Source: JBALVT01 sp045110675
Lineage (GTDB): Bacteria; Pseudomonadota; Gammaproteobacteria; Pseudomonadales; Halieaceae
Length of the DNA stretch: 64,000 nt
Assembly: GCA_045110675.1 (NCBI GenBank)
Contig: JBGCGJ010000010.1
Location: 32,529 to 96,528 of the forward strand
Direction of reading: 5' to 3'
The position numbers were made by a program, and so were the translations under genes. Positions 16,993-25,709 of this stretch are shown here, one piece after another (position 1 is the stretch's first letter; every line of letters starts with the position of its first letter). The notes under the pieces are model-generated. The model worked only from the letters and a program-made list of their open reading frames with translations. It was not told the DNA's origin and made no database searches.

Positions 16993-18615
16993 TTATTCGT
17001 CATAACAGTCGTCCATGGGAACCGTGTTCGGCCGTTTGAGGTCCAGCAAAATTTCCCGGGCCGCATTTGCACCGCAAGCGGCCGACACACCGCCACCGGG
17101 ATGCGTGGAAGAACCGCACATGTACATATTTTTCACTGGCATTCGATATTGCGCGTAACCGGGGAAAGGTCGATTGAAAAGTAGTTGATCAATGGTCAGC
17201 TCACCCTGAAAAATATTACCTTCTGTTAGCCCTACCTCTGCTTCAATTTCATGAGGCGTCCGCACCTCCATATGCACAATCAATTTTTTAAAACCCGGCG
17301 CATATCGTTCAATTTTATCGATCACGGTTTGACCAAACTGGTCTCGCTTCTCAGGTGTCCAGGGGCCATCTGCGAGCTCGGCGGGGCAGTACTGGATAAA
17401 ATTGGACATCCAGTGTTTGCCTGGAGGAGCGACGGTGGGATCCCAAGCTGAGGGAATCACAGATTCGATAAATGGATCATCTGACCAGCGCCCGCGCTTC
17501 CAACAATCGTAAGCTCTTTCCATCGTTTCTAAGGAACCACAAAATCCTTGGCCACCACGATTGATATAGCGATTATTCTCAACACCAGTGAATTTTGGCA
17601 ATGCCGATAAGGCGATATTCACTTTGCCGGAGGAACCGCGAATTTTAAAGTTTTCGGCCCGCTCGTATATACCTTCTGGCAAGTCCTTCTTATCCATAAC
17701 CTTGGTGAACGTGCGCTTTGCATCGAGATTGGACACTATCGTGGAAGCGAAAACTTCCTCTCCACTTTCCAGCGCAACTCCCATAGCACGACCGTGCTTC
17801 ACAATGATCTGGTCGACACCTGCATTGGTGCGGATTTCCCCTCCGGCTTCACCCAACGCTCCGACGATAGCATTGGAAATGGCCCCCATACCACCGCGCG
17901 CCAAACCCCATGCGCCAATACTGCCGTCTACATCGCCCATTACATGGTGCAGAAGAATATAAGCCGAACCCGGAGAATACACTCCTAAGGCGGTTCCTAT
18001 AATGCCGGGGCTCGCCATCGCTGCTTTTATCAGATCGTCTTCAAAGTAGTCTTCAAGAAATTCAGCGGCGCTCATGGTGAAAAAGCGAACGTACTCGTAG
18101 AGTTCTTTTTCTCCCAGGGACCAGAATTCCTTGGCCAGGAACAGCAATTCCCGGATATCTCGCGGTCTCATAGAAGTAGGATCTGGTGGCGTGCGCAGCA
18201 GTGTTTTGCGAATCAGCTGCGCGTAACGATTGAGATCCGCTTGAAAGCGGAACATCGCGTCGGCGTCGTGAGCTGATCGGGCTCGCAGCGCATTGTAATC
18301 AGCTCCCTCAGAATGGTAGTTCACCAAAGTATCGCCGGCAGTATCAGCAAAACTAACCGTCCCAAGATACGGCACCAGCAGTAATCCGTGGCGAGTCAGA
18401 TTCAAGTCGCGGTGGATGGACTGTCGCATCATCGAGCACACATAGGAACAGCTAGAATAAATCCAACCGTCGTGCATCTCACGTGAGACCGCTGCACCAC
18501 CAATGTAATCGTTTTTCTCGACTACCAGCACATCAAGGCCCGCTTTGGCCAAGTAAGTAGCGTTGGTGAGGCCGTTGTGCCCTGCACCAATAATAATCGC
18601 GTCGTAGTGCTTCAC
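16993..18615 (-). CDS. PYROXD2-like FAD-dependent oxidoreductase (phytoene-desaturase superfamily), paralogue 2
   Basis: A 540-residue flavoprotein. The N-terminal dinucleotide-binding motif is AIIIGAGHNGLTNATYLAKA followed by the acidic strand VLVVEKND and IGGAAVS. The C-terminal FAD motif is MYMCGSSTHPGGGVSAACG with NAAREIL. The sequence matches the PYROXD2 subgroup of phytoene-desaturase-like proteins, whose reactions are poorly known. A GTG start at 18613-18615 overlaps the upstream stop (GTGA), so it is translationally coupled to its paralogue. An obligate pair, possibly a heterodimer, is likely. Confidence 0.82.
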   Translation of the reverse strand: MKHYDAIIIGAGHNGLTNATYLAKAGLDVLVVEKNDYIGGAAVSREMHDGWIYSSCSYVCSMMRQSIHRDLNLTRHGLLLVPYLGTVSFADTAGDTLVNYHSEGADYNALRARSAHDADAMFRFQADLNRYAQLIRKTLLRTPPDPTSMRPRDIRELLFLAKEFWSLGEKELYEYVRFFTMSAAEFLEDYFEDDLIKAAMASPGIIGTALGVYSPGSAYILLHHVMGDVDGSIGAWGLARGGMGAISNAIVGALGEAGGEIRTNAGVDQIIVKHGRAMGVALESGEEVFASTIVSNLDAKRTFTKVMDKKDLPEGIYERAENFKIRGSSGKVNIALSALPKFTGVENNRYINRGGQGFCGSLETMERAYDCWKRGRWSDDPFIESVIPSAWDPTVAPPGKHWMSNFIQYCPAELADGPWTPEKRDQFGQTVIDKIERYAPGFKKLIVHMEVRTPHEIEAEVGLTEGNIFQGELTIDQLLFNRPFPGYAQYRMPVKNMYMCGSSTHPGGGVSAACGANAAREILLDLKRPNTVPMDDCYDE

Positions 18616-20156
18616 TTGAGAATCTCTTTCGCGGCATTGTGGCCGCCGGCACCGACGAGGTCACCACCGGGATGACTGCCCGCGCCGCACAGATGGAGTC
18701 CGGCTATAGGCGTTCTGTACTGCGCTGCGCCATAAGTGGGGCGCATCATAAGGAGTTGATCCATGGCGAACTCCGTATGATGCCAATGCCCGCCGGTAAC
18801 ATTCCAATCGTTCTCTAAATCCAGTGGGGTGAGCAATTCAGCATGCAGCAATAAGCTCCGCAGCTTAGGAGCGTAACGACACAAGGTATCCAACAACTGC
18901 TCTAACAGTGCACTGCGCGCAGTTTCATCCCATCCTTTCGTCAGGCTGTAAGGGATATACATAACATGCGCGGAGAGCACATGCTGACCCGCAGGTGCCA
19001 ATGAAGGATTAGACAAACTGGGAATTAATACTTCCATAACGACTTCAGACGGGCACTCACCGTACTTGGCATCGTCGTATGCAAATTCGATCGTATCCAT
19101 GTCAGGCGCAATAATGAGGCGTCCACTGGGATCGTCCAAGCCGGTAAACTCAGGAACACCATCGAGAGCCAAATGCAATTTCGCTACGAAACCTTCGGTT
19201 CGAAGCCGGCGGATACGGTTGCTAAATTCAATTTCCAGATGCTCAACTCCAACCAACTGCTCGAAAGTACGCTTGGGATCGGTGGCAGAGATAATTCGTT
19301 TTGCGGTAATGCGATTATGATCAGCAAGCTCAACACCTGTCGCTCTCTGACCATTTTCATCCCCTTCAATCGTGATCGATTTTACAGGGGAGGCTGTTCT
19401 AATTTGCACTCCGGAGCGAGTTGCAGACTCCGCTAGGGCATTTACCAGCGCCTCTACTCCTCCGACAGGAATACTATGCGCTCCGTTGTGCTCACCTGTC
19501 ATTCGATAAAGCATCGTTAACACGGTGTTATTCGGCGATCGTGGCGCCTGGGAGGAACCTATCAATCCGTCCCAACTCAGAAGCGCTTTTAGACCAGGGT
19601 GGTCAAAGTTCTCATCCATTAAGTCTCGGGCAGGTAACGCAGCAACACGCAGAAACTCTCGCATATCGGCCTTGCCCAGAAGACGCAATTTGAGGCCTAT
19701 TTGAGCAAAGGTCAGCAGCTCCTTAATGGTATTGTTTCCGATTCGAGGCATCGTTCTCAGCCACGATGGCTCCAGCGCTTTGGCGAACTTCGCAAGCTGA
19801 GCTAGATAGCGCTGGTAAGCTGAAGCGTCTGACTCCGAAGCCCCCGTGACTGTCCCGTCGTGAGTAGAAACATGATTTCCTTGAATATCCAAACTCACTG
19901 TCGGCAAGACTTCAACAGCAGGCACATAGCCATACTGAGCCAAATCTAACTCATCGACTATCTGCGCAGAAAAGTGGTTCAGCGAATGAGCAACGCTTAC
20001 ATGAAATCCCGGACAAAATTCACGGGTAGCGGCGAGGCCACCCAACTTGTGTGAAGCTTCTAAAAGCAGTACCTTTTGCCCGGCGCGGCCGAGATAGGCT
20101 GCGCACACGAGACCGTTGTGGCCACCACCAATAATAATCGTATCGAAATCAGTCAC
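18612..20156 (-). CDS. PYROXD2-like FAD-dependent oxidoreductase, paralogue 1
   Basis: About 514 residues from a GTG at 20154-20156. A longer frame from a TTG at 20234 adds 26 residues with no family character. The FAD-binding N-terminus is TIIIGGGHNGLVCAAYLGRA, then VLLLEASHKLGGLAATREF. The C-terminus has GLHLCGAGSHPGGDLVGAGG followed by HNAAKEIL. It is about 30% similar by eye to the next gene and shares every core motif. First gene of the three-gene operon. Its promoter lies in the repeat-filled region shared with the divergent PuuB-like gene. Confidence 0.8.
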   Translation of the reverse strand: MTDFDTIIIGGGHNGLVCAAYLGRAGQKVLLLEASHKLGGLAATREFCPGFHVSVAHSLNHFSAQIVDELDLAQYGYVPAVEVLPTVSLDIQGNHVSTHDGTVTGASESDASAYQRYLAQLAKFAKALEPSWLRTMPRIGNNTIKELLTFAQIGLKLRLLGKADMREFLRVAALPARDLMDENFDHPGLKALLSWDGLIGSSQAPRSPNNTVLTMLYRMTGEHNGAHSIPVGGVEALVNALAESATRSGVQIRTASPVKSITIEGDENGQRATGVELADHNRITAKRIISATDPKRTFEQLVGVEHLEIEFSNRIRRLRTEGFVAKLHLALDGVPEFTGLDDPSGRLIIAPDMDTIEFAYDDAKYGECPSEVVMEVLIPSLSNPSLAPAGQHVLSAHVMYIPYSLTKGWDETARSALLEQLLDTLCRYAPKLRSLLLHAELLTPLDLENDWNVTGGHWHHTEFAMDQLLMMRPTYGAAQYRTPIAGLHLCGAGSHPGGDLVGAGGHNAAKEILK

Positions 20157-20275
20157 GAAAAAGCGGTCGCCCAAAGATGATGTGCTAAAAGGGTAATCAC
20201 AGACTACAGCGCCTACAACCGCGCCTATACGCAAAGAATTTTTTGCTAAAAGTGAATGCTAGCATCATCGAAACT

Positions 20276-20376
20276 ATGACCTTGTAACTGTAAGCTTGCA
20301 ACTATGAGTTTCTACTACGAGCTTGTAACTACGAGCTTGTAACTACAAGCTGATAACTATGACCGTAACCACGACC
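20276..20376. repeat. Degenerate 14-bp tandem repeat array in the divergent promoter
   Basis: Seven consecutive units follow the pattern A-(T/C)-G-A-(G/C)-C-T-T-G-T-A-A-C-T. Units start at 20276, 20290, 20304 (13 bp), 20317, 20331, 20345 and 20359 (12 bp). Two neighbouring units (20317-20330 and 20331-20344) are identical: ACGAGCTTGTAACT. The array fills nearly all the space between the two divergent starts at 20156 and 20390. It may be an operator array for a regulator or a slippage-prone spacer. Confidence 0.8.
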
Positions 20377-20389
20377 TTTGAGTAAGACT

Positions 20390-21694
20390 ATGTTCGGATT
20401 GAGACTACCACAAAACACTCAGGATCACGCCCCATCTTACTATGCGGCAACATCCAACCACCCTACCCCTTACCCGAAACTGGATCAGGCGATAGATGCA
20501 GAAATTGTGATCGTGGGCGGCGGTTTTACCGGTGTGAATACAATGCTCGAGCTTTCCGAGCGAGGCCATAAAGTTGTGCTGTTGGAGGCTAATCGTTTGT
20601 GCTGGGGAGCTAGCGGCAGGAATGGTGGCCAGATTATTGGTGGCATTGGGCACAGTGCCAGCCAATTCAAAAACACAATAGGCGAGAGTGGCGTTCAATC
20701 CATCTATGACATGGGCATTGAGTGCGTCGACATCATTCGGGAGCGTGTAGAGAAATATTCAATCGACTGCGACATCAAGTGGGGTTACTGCGATGTGGCA
20801 ATAAAGCCGCGACACATGCGCTGGTTTGAAGAGACCAGGCGTGAGGAACGCGACAGCGGATATCCACACCCTCTGCAACTACTAGACAAGGACGAAGTTA
20901 AAGAATTTGTCGGCTCAGACTCATACATTGGCGGTCTGTACAATCCCACTGGAGGTGGCCACCTACATTCGATGAACCTCTGTCTTGGCGAAGCCCGAGC
21001 CGCGCAAGATCTAGGGGCGAGGATTTTTGAACTCTCCGAGGTGCTACGAATCACCGAGGGCAAGAAAGTCACGGTGCACACAGCAGAAGGATCAGTGACA
21101 GCCGATACCCTGGTATTGTGTGGCAATGGATACATGAAGGACTTGGTACCAAAGCTCGCCAAGCGAGTGCTGCCGGCAAGTAGTTGCGTAGTCGCCACTG
21201 AATCGCTATCTCCGGACTTAGCTGCGTCAGTACTGCCAAGGGATGTCGCAGTTTGCGACCCTCGCACCGCTTTGGATTATTTTAGGCTTACCGAAGATCG
21301 TAGGATGTTGTTCGGGGGGTTATCAAACTATACCGGGCTGGTACCCACCAATTACTCAGAAGTTATGCGACGCAAGATGCTAAAGATCTTTCCGCAACTC
21401 GAGGGAGTTAACATCGACTACGCCTGGCATGGGCAAATGGGAATCGGGCTGAATCGTATGCCGCAGCTGGGTAACCTTGCCCCTAACATCTACTACATAC
21501 AAGCCTATTCAGGGCATGGGGTGGCACCCACACACATGATGGCACGGATTACTGCGCAAGCTATCTGCAAAGAGGACGACCGTTTTGCCATGATGAGCAA
21601 GATTCGACACTGGCCCTTTCCAGGTGGGCGCTATCTACGCCGCCCAGGCATGGCTTTGGGAATGCTCTATTTCAAAGCGAAAGATTATCTTTAA
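20390..21694 (+). CDS. FAD-dependent amine oxidoreductase, PuuB/DAO family
   Basis: About 434 residues from the ATG at 20390, preceded by GAGTAAG. A TTG four codons upstream is also open. The FAD motif VIVGGGFTGVNTMLELSERG is followed by VVLLEANRLCWGASGRNGGQ, the signature of gamma-glutamylputrescine oxidase and related D-amino-acid/sarcosine-type oxidases. The C-terminal block YAWHGQMGIGLNRMP and YIQAYSGHGVAPTHM also match. It oxidises a C-N bond of a primary or secondary amine. It is divergent from the PYROXD2/GcvT operon and shares its control region, so it is probably part of the same pathway. Confidence 0.85.
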   Translation: MFGLRLPQNTQDHAPSYYAATSNHPTPYPKLDQAIDAEIVIVGGGFTGVNTMLELSERGHKVVLLEANRLCWGASGRNGGQIIGGIGHSASQFKNTIGESGVQSIYDMGIECVDIIRERVEKYSIDCDIKWGYCDVAIKPRHMRWFEETRREERDSGYPHPLQLLDKDEVKEFVGSDSYIGGLYNPTGGGHLHSMNLCLGEARAAQDLGARIFELSEVLRITEGKKVTVHTAEGSVTADTLVLCGNGYMKDLVPKLAKRVLPASSCVVATESLSPDLAASVLPRDVAVCDPRTALDYFRLTEDRRMLFGGLSNYTGLVPTNYSEVMRRKMLKIFPQLEGVNIDYAWHGQMGIGLNRMPQLGNLAPNIYYIQAYSGHGVAPTHMMARITAQAICKEDDRFAMMSKIRHWPFPGGRYLRRPGMALGMLYFKAKDYL

Positions 21695-21707
21695 GCAGTG
21701 AAGCAAA

Positions 21708-22811
21708 CTATCTTTTCGATTTTTGTAGCTGCGCCCTAATCAACGGCAGATGTTGCCGTCCTATGTAAGTCTCTTCACCGAGCCGGAATACTGCGTTATG
21801 CAGATAGCCAATCCCGGATAAGCCGTCTGAGCGCAGTGCAATATTATGATCATGCAGGAGTTTTCGGGTCTGAGATTCCACCTCTTCATCAGACACAATA
21901 GACGGCACATAGCGTTGCGCATCTCGGGCGCGATAATCTGCTCGATAACGCCTATGCCGTGCGCCACGGCTCAGATCATCCGCACTTGGTTGACTGGCCA
22001 CTTTTCGCTCGGGTAACTCATACCAAATAACTTTCAGGCCAAGGTCAGCAGACATGGATAGCACCCGCGCTATGACCTGATGACTTTCTGGATCGCTCAG
22101 GCAGATCCCAACCTCCAGGGTTTCAAATTCAAGCAGCTCTACCGAATCGTCCGGCAACAATTGATAAGCGATATCCGGAGCCGAGCCAGGCTGTCCCTGC
22201 AACTGCCAGTGTATTCTGGGAAGGTGCTCTCGACCAAAGTACACTTCCTCGCCGACAACATAGGTGGGCACACCGAAAACACCTTGGTCGAATGCATTCG
22301 ATTGCAGCTGTTCATTCTCTAAAGCACCCTCTCCCAGCGCAAACTCTTCAAAGCCAAGGACATCAGCTCCACTACCGGTTAGCACAGCTTCGATCACTGC
22401 AATATCTTCCACATCCAGCTCCCGCTTCCAAAAGGGAACATAGATACCGTCGATATAACGCTGGAGAATTTCATCACCCTGGCGTTTAGCCCATAGCATA
22501 CCGATGGCAGCCAGGTTCGTGTCCCAGATTTTCACGGTTCCCCGGATAGTCAGACCGCGCAAGTTCGCGTACCGACGACAATCGTAATAGGCATATTTAA
22601 CACCAGACCACTGCTCTTCACTTCGAGAGTGCTCCGCCACCTCTCCGGATTTTTTAAGCCGCGCACTGCCGAGATAACTGGGGATATCTAAGACGAAGGG
22701 CAACCAATTGATTTCAATATCCAATTCACGCGCCATTTTCCTAGTAGGCTCGATCGCTAGATAAGCGTAGGGACTTTTGAAATCGACATAAACGGTTAAC
22801 GGTTGGGTCAT
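21708..22811 (-). CDS. DsbA-fold / 2-hydroxychromene-2-carboxylate isomerase-like protein with a second, partial DsbA module
   Basis: A 367-residue thioredoxin-fold protein. Residues 1-205 look like 2-hydroxychromene-2-carboxylate isomerase (VYVDFKSPYAYLAIEPTRKM, ending VFGVPTYVVGEEVYFGREHL). Ser replaces the Cys of the DsbA CxxC, typical of the glutathione-dependent isomerase branch. Residues 230-367 repeat the DsbA ending as AVFRLGEETYIGRQHLPLIR, with a short helical insert. Double versions are uncommon. Its stop faces the PuuB-like stop only 13 bp away. It lies 48 bp downstream of the nitroreductase start and in the same orientation, so it forms a small operon with it. Confidence 0.75.
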   Translation of the reverse strand: MTQPLTVYVDFKSPYAYLAIEPTRKMARELDIEINWLPFVLDIPSYLGSARLKKSGEVAEHSRSEEQWSGVKYAYYDCRRYANLRGLTIRGTVKIWDTNLAAIGMLWAKRQGDEILQRYIDGIYVPFWKRELDVEDIAVIEAVLTGSGADVLGFEEFALGEGALENEQLQSNAFDQGVFGVPTYVVGEEVYFGREHLPRIHWQLQGQPGSAPDIAYQLLPDDSVELLEFETLEVGICLSDPESHQVIARVLSMSADLGLKVIWYELPERKVASQPSADDLSRGARHRRYRADYRARDAQRYVPSIVSDEEVESQTRKLLHDHNIALRSDGLSGIGYLHNAVFRLGEETYIGRQHLPLIRAQLQKSKR

Positions 22812-22859
22812 AACAACTCCTGAATGGTGAATTTTGCCGCTGACACGGCTCTGATCGGT

Positions 22860-23513
22860 TTATTTACCGTTCCACGAGTCCTCAAACAGAATCTCCTCTA
22901 CCGGTTTCCGCTTAAGTTTTGTCAGCTGTTTTTCAGGTTTACCGAGAGGGATTATGGCAGCCACAGCCCATTCTACTGGAATATCAAGAAGTTCCTGTAT
23001 GCCCGGCTCACTGCCAACCCCCCAGGTAGTCATTGTCCCACTGTAACCTTCGTTGCGAGCGCCCAGCAAAATATTCCAGACCAAGGGGTAAATTGATCCG
23101 CCACTGATGAGGCCAATACGATCAAGGTTTTTGTCCATACTGGCAATAAGGCTCAAATCCACAGTAACCACTAGCAGTGTTGGTGCATTGCGGATATGGG
23201 CGACCAGCCAGTCAGGTGGCTCGCTCGCCAGGACTTGATCGTCGGTAATATCTGATGGATGAATGGTGTTCAGCGGACTCTCACCCGCCTGCTGCTCCAA
23301 CCAGTAACGCGTCGCTGTAGGTAGAGACAAATCTGCAAGGCGGCCTTTTAGCAGCTCATCAGTAACGTGAATAACCCGCCAACCTTGCCGATTGCCCCCG
23401 CTTGCCGCAAAACGGGCATTGTCGATAATACGGTGCAAGACCTCACCGGGAAGAGGCTCACCGGTGAATTTCCGACAGGCGAAGGTCGTCCGCATGACAT
23501 CATATAGTTCCAT
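22860..23513 (-). CDS. Nitroreductase-family FMN oxidoreductase
   Basis: About 217 residues from the ATG at 23511-23513, preceded by GGAGA. An in-frame ATG at 23552 adds 13 residues lacking family character. The FMN-binding N-terminus reads RTTFACRKFTGEPLPGEVLH, then ASGGNRQGWRVIHV, typical of the NfsB/RdxA-like fold. Later WNILLGARNEGYSGTMTTWG and AAIIPLGKPEK are the standard C-terminal motifs. It transfers hydride from NAD(P)H to quinone, nitro or other acceptors. It is the first gene of the operon with the DsbA-fold protein. Confidence 0.85.
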   Translation of the reverse strand: MELYDVMRTTFACRKFTGEPLPGEVLHRIIDNARFAASGGNRQGWRVIHVTDELLKGRLADLSLPTATRYWLEQQAGESPLNTIHPSDITDDQVLASEPPDWLVAHIRNAPTLLVVTVDLSLIASMDKNLDRIGLISGGSIYPLVWNILLGARNEGYSGTMTTWGVGSEPGIQELLDIPVEWAVAAIIPLGKPEKQLTKLKRKPVEEILFEDSWNGK

Positions 23514-23800
23514 AGTGTGGTCTCCGTGTTGGCGAATTTTGGCTTGCGTCACCCAAGTGATAAACTCAATGGCCTCGATTTTTCCCAGCCTGACAGTGCT
23601 CTCGATACTTTTAGAAGACTCATCCGTTTTCTTAAGCTTACATAGCCAGTTAGCGGTGTGAAAATTGATTCTACGCCATGTTGCTCAAAACACAGTAGGC
23701 ACGACGGTTGAACTGTGCCGATGCAAACAGGCATTTGGTTTACAGGTCCTGGCTAAGTTAATACTATAGCGCGCTGATTTCGGCATCATAAGAGCACCCC

Positions 23801-25687
23801 ATGGCAGACGATTCAAACCTCTCTCACACCCATCAGAACGGGTCTGCACCTCCAATCACTGGATCAATCGAAATATCTGAAGACACCCTAATCGCCTTTA
23901 TCAATTGCGAAAGGGTAGACCTGCAAAATGGGACTACCCTGCTGTTTCACACGCGCAGCGACAATCAATTGGTAGTGACGCCGGAAGTTCCGTTACTGCT
24001 TGATTATTGCCGATATTTCCGCACCCTGAACGAGCATGTAAATGTCATCCTGGCAAACATACCTCAGCTTGCAGAGCAAAGAGAAGGCGTCGCCGAGGCA
24101 TTGAAAACTGTTTGGCGCGCGGGTTTGATCACCACAGCAGATTCGATCTGCGCTAAGCTCAGCGACGACCTCAAGGAACAGACTTCATTGGCGCCAAGCC
24201 GTGTTTTCATCATCACCTGTGATCGACCAGCAGCTGTTGAACGACTGTTGGAGAGCATGTTGCACGCAGGCAACCTCTCCCGTCACGAACAACTGTTTTT
24301 GATCGACGACTCTAGAAGTGAGGAACACGCCGCCAACAACCGAGAGGCCGTTGCACGCTTTAATCGAAGTAGTCCGAAAGATATGCGATATATGGGCGCG
24401 GCCCAGCAGCGCCAGTTCATGGATGAGCTAATCAATACCTTACCGGAAAATGAACAGGACATTCGCTTCCTGATTGACAGACAGCGATGGGCCGGACATA
24501 AAAGCTATGGCCTGGCGCGAACTACCTGTTTGCTGCTCTCGGTTGGCTATCGAGCCGTGATCATGGACGACGACGTTATTTGCATCGCTATGAACTCGCC
24601 GCATAAAACACAGGGTATTTCCTTCGGCGGAAGCACCCGCGAAGCGGACTTTTACGCGTCAGAACAGAGTATGCGAGCGAAAGTAGACCAAGCAGAAGTT
24701 GAACCCCTAACCGGTCACACACAATGCCTGGGGATGCCAATATCCCAGGCGACCCGGAAACTCGGTATCGCCACACTGGAACCTGCACACGTAACAAACG
24801 CCAATGCAGGCTTTCTAGAACTCTTGAATCCAGACTCATCTGTCATTATAACCCAGAGCGGCACACTGGGAGATCCTGGAACATCATCAGAACACTGGTT
24901 TCATCATCTGGGAAATGAATCCATCACGCGCTTGCTAAACGCAGAGGGAGGTGTGAATACTGCCAACGACAGCCGCTTTCACTGGCTCGGCCGCCGCTGC
25001 CCAACCTTCTCAAAAATGGCGGTGATGTCCCAGGTTACAGGCCTGGACAACAGCCAGCTTCTGCCACCCTATTTTCCGGTGTTTCGCGGCGAAGATTACT
25101 TGTTTGGCGGCATGGTCGAGTATCTCCACCCCAGCTCAGTCGTGCTGGAATACGATTGGTGTGTACCACACCACCCGGTGGAAGTGCGCGAGAGGCCAGA
25201 AAATGCAGCACCATTTCCGGCAGCTGCTACACTGAGCCTATTTGCCAGATACGTCACAGATCGCACCCGCCACGACCTGTCGATACCCCTGGAAACACGC
25301 ATCAATAGCCTGGCCCAAATGCTGCAAGAACTGGCGGAAACCTCACACTCCGGCCTTCTCGCGATGTATCGCAGCGAGATTGCTAAAATACGCGTGGGCC
25401 AGGCACAACGTGCAGGCGCGAATTTGCAAGCTTGTCCTGAGGATCAGATCGTTTGGCGAGAGTTACTCGAGAATGCCTCAGCGGAAACTTACAACGCACT
25501 TCAAATTCCTGCTAGCCTCACGGATATCCCAGAGATCCCAAAAACCATGTCTGAGGAGCAAGTACTGACTGAGATTAAAATCCTGACAGGAGAATACGCC
25601 AGCGCACTGAGAGATTGGCCAGCTATACGAGAAGCGTCGAAAACCATCACAGCCTCGATGCTGGCTGACGGGAGTTTTACCCCCTGA
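23801..25687 (+). CDS. Large glycosyltransferase-like protein of unknown specificity
   Basis: 628 residues. The N-terminal 130 residues have no motif I recognise. From about 140 a GT-A-like fold is suggested: VFIITCDRPAAVERLLESML, LIDDS, and YRAVIMDDDVI (DDD metal motif, about residue 255). The C-terminal half contains YFPVFRGEDYLFGGMVEYLH, a segment where family-2 transferases carry their ED catalytic pair. There is no signal peptide. It begins the operon that continues with a GT4, a GT2, a DUF2304 and a large membrane protein, so an acceptor-adding role in surface-glycan or glycoprotein synthesis is likely. The substrate cannot be deduced. Confidence 0.6.
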   Translation: MADDSNLSHTHQNGSAPPITGSIEISEDTLIAFINCERVDLQNGTTLLFHTRSDNQLVVTPEVPLLLDYCRYFRTLNEHVNVILANIPQLAEQREGVAEALKTVWRAGLITTADSICAKLSDDLKEQTSLAPSRVFIITCDRPAAVERLLESMLHAGNLSRHEQLFLIDDSRSEEHAANNREAVARFNRSSPKDMRYMGAAQQRQFMDELINTLPENEQDIRFLIDRQRWAGHKSYGLARTTCLLLSVGYRAVIMDDDVICIAMNSPHKTQGISFGGSTREADFYASEQSMRAKVDQAEVEPLTGHTQCLGMPISQATRKLGIATLEPAHVTNANAGFLELLNPDSSVIITQSGTLGDPGTSSEHWFHHLGNESITRLLNAEGGVNTANDSRFHWLGRRCPTFSKMAVMSQVTGLDNSQLLPPYFPVFRGEDYLFGGMVEYLHPSSVVLEYDWCVPHHPVEVRERPENAAPFPAAATLSLFARYVTDRTRHDLSIPLETRINSLAQMLQELAETSHSGLLAMYRSEIAKIRVGQAQRAGANLQACPEDQIVWRELLENASAETYNALQIPASLTDIPEIPKTMSEEQVLTEIKILTGEYASALRDWPAIREASKTITASMLADGSFTP

Positions 25688-25709
25688 CTGCCAAGAAAGA
25701 TTCCGCATC

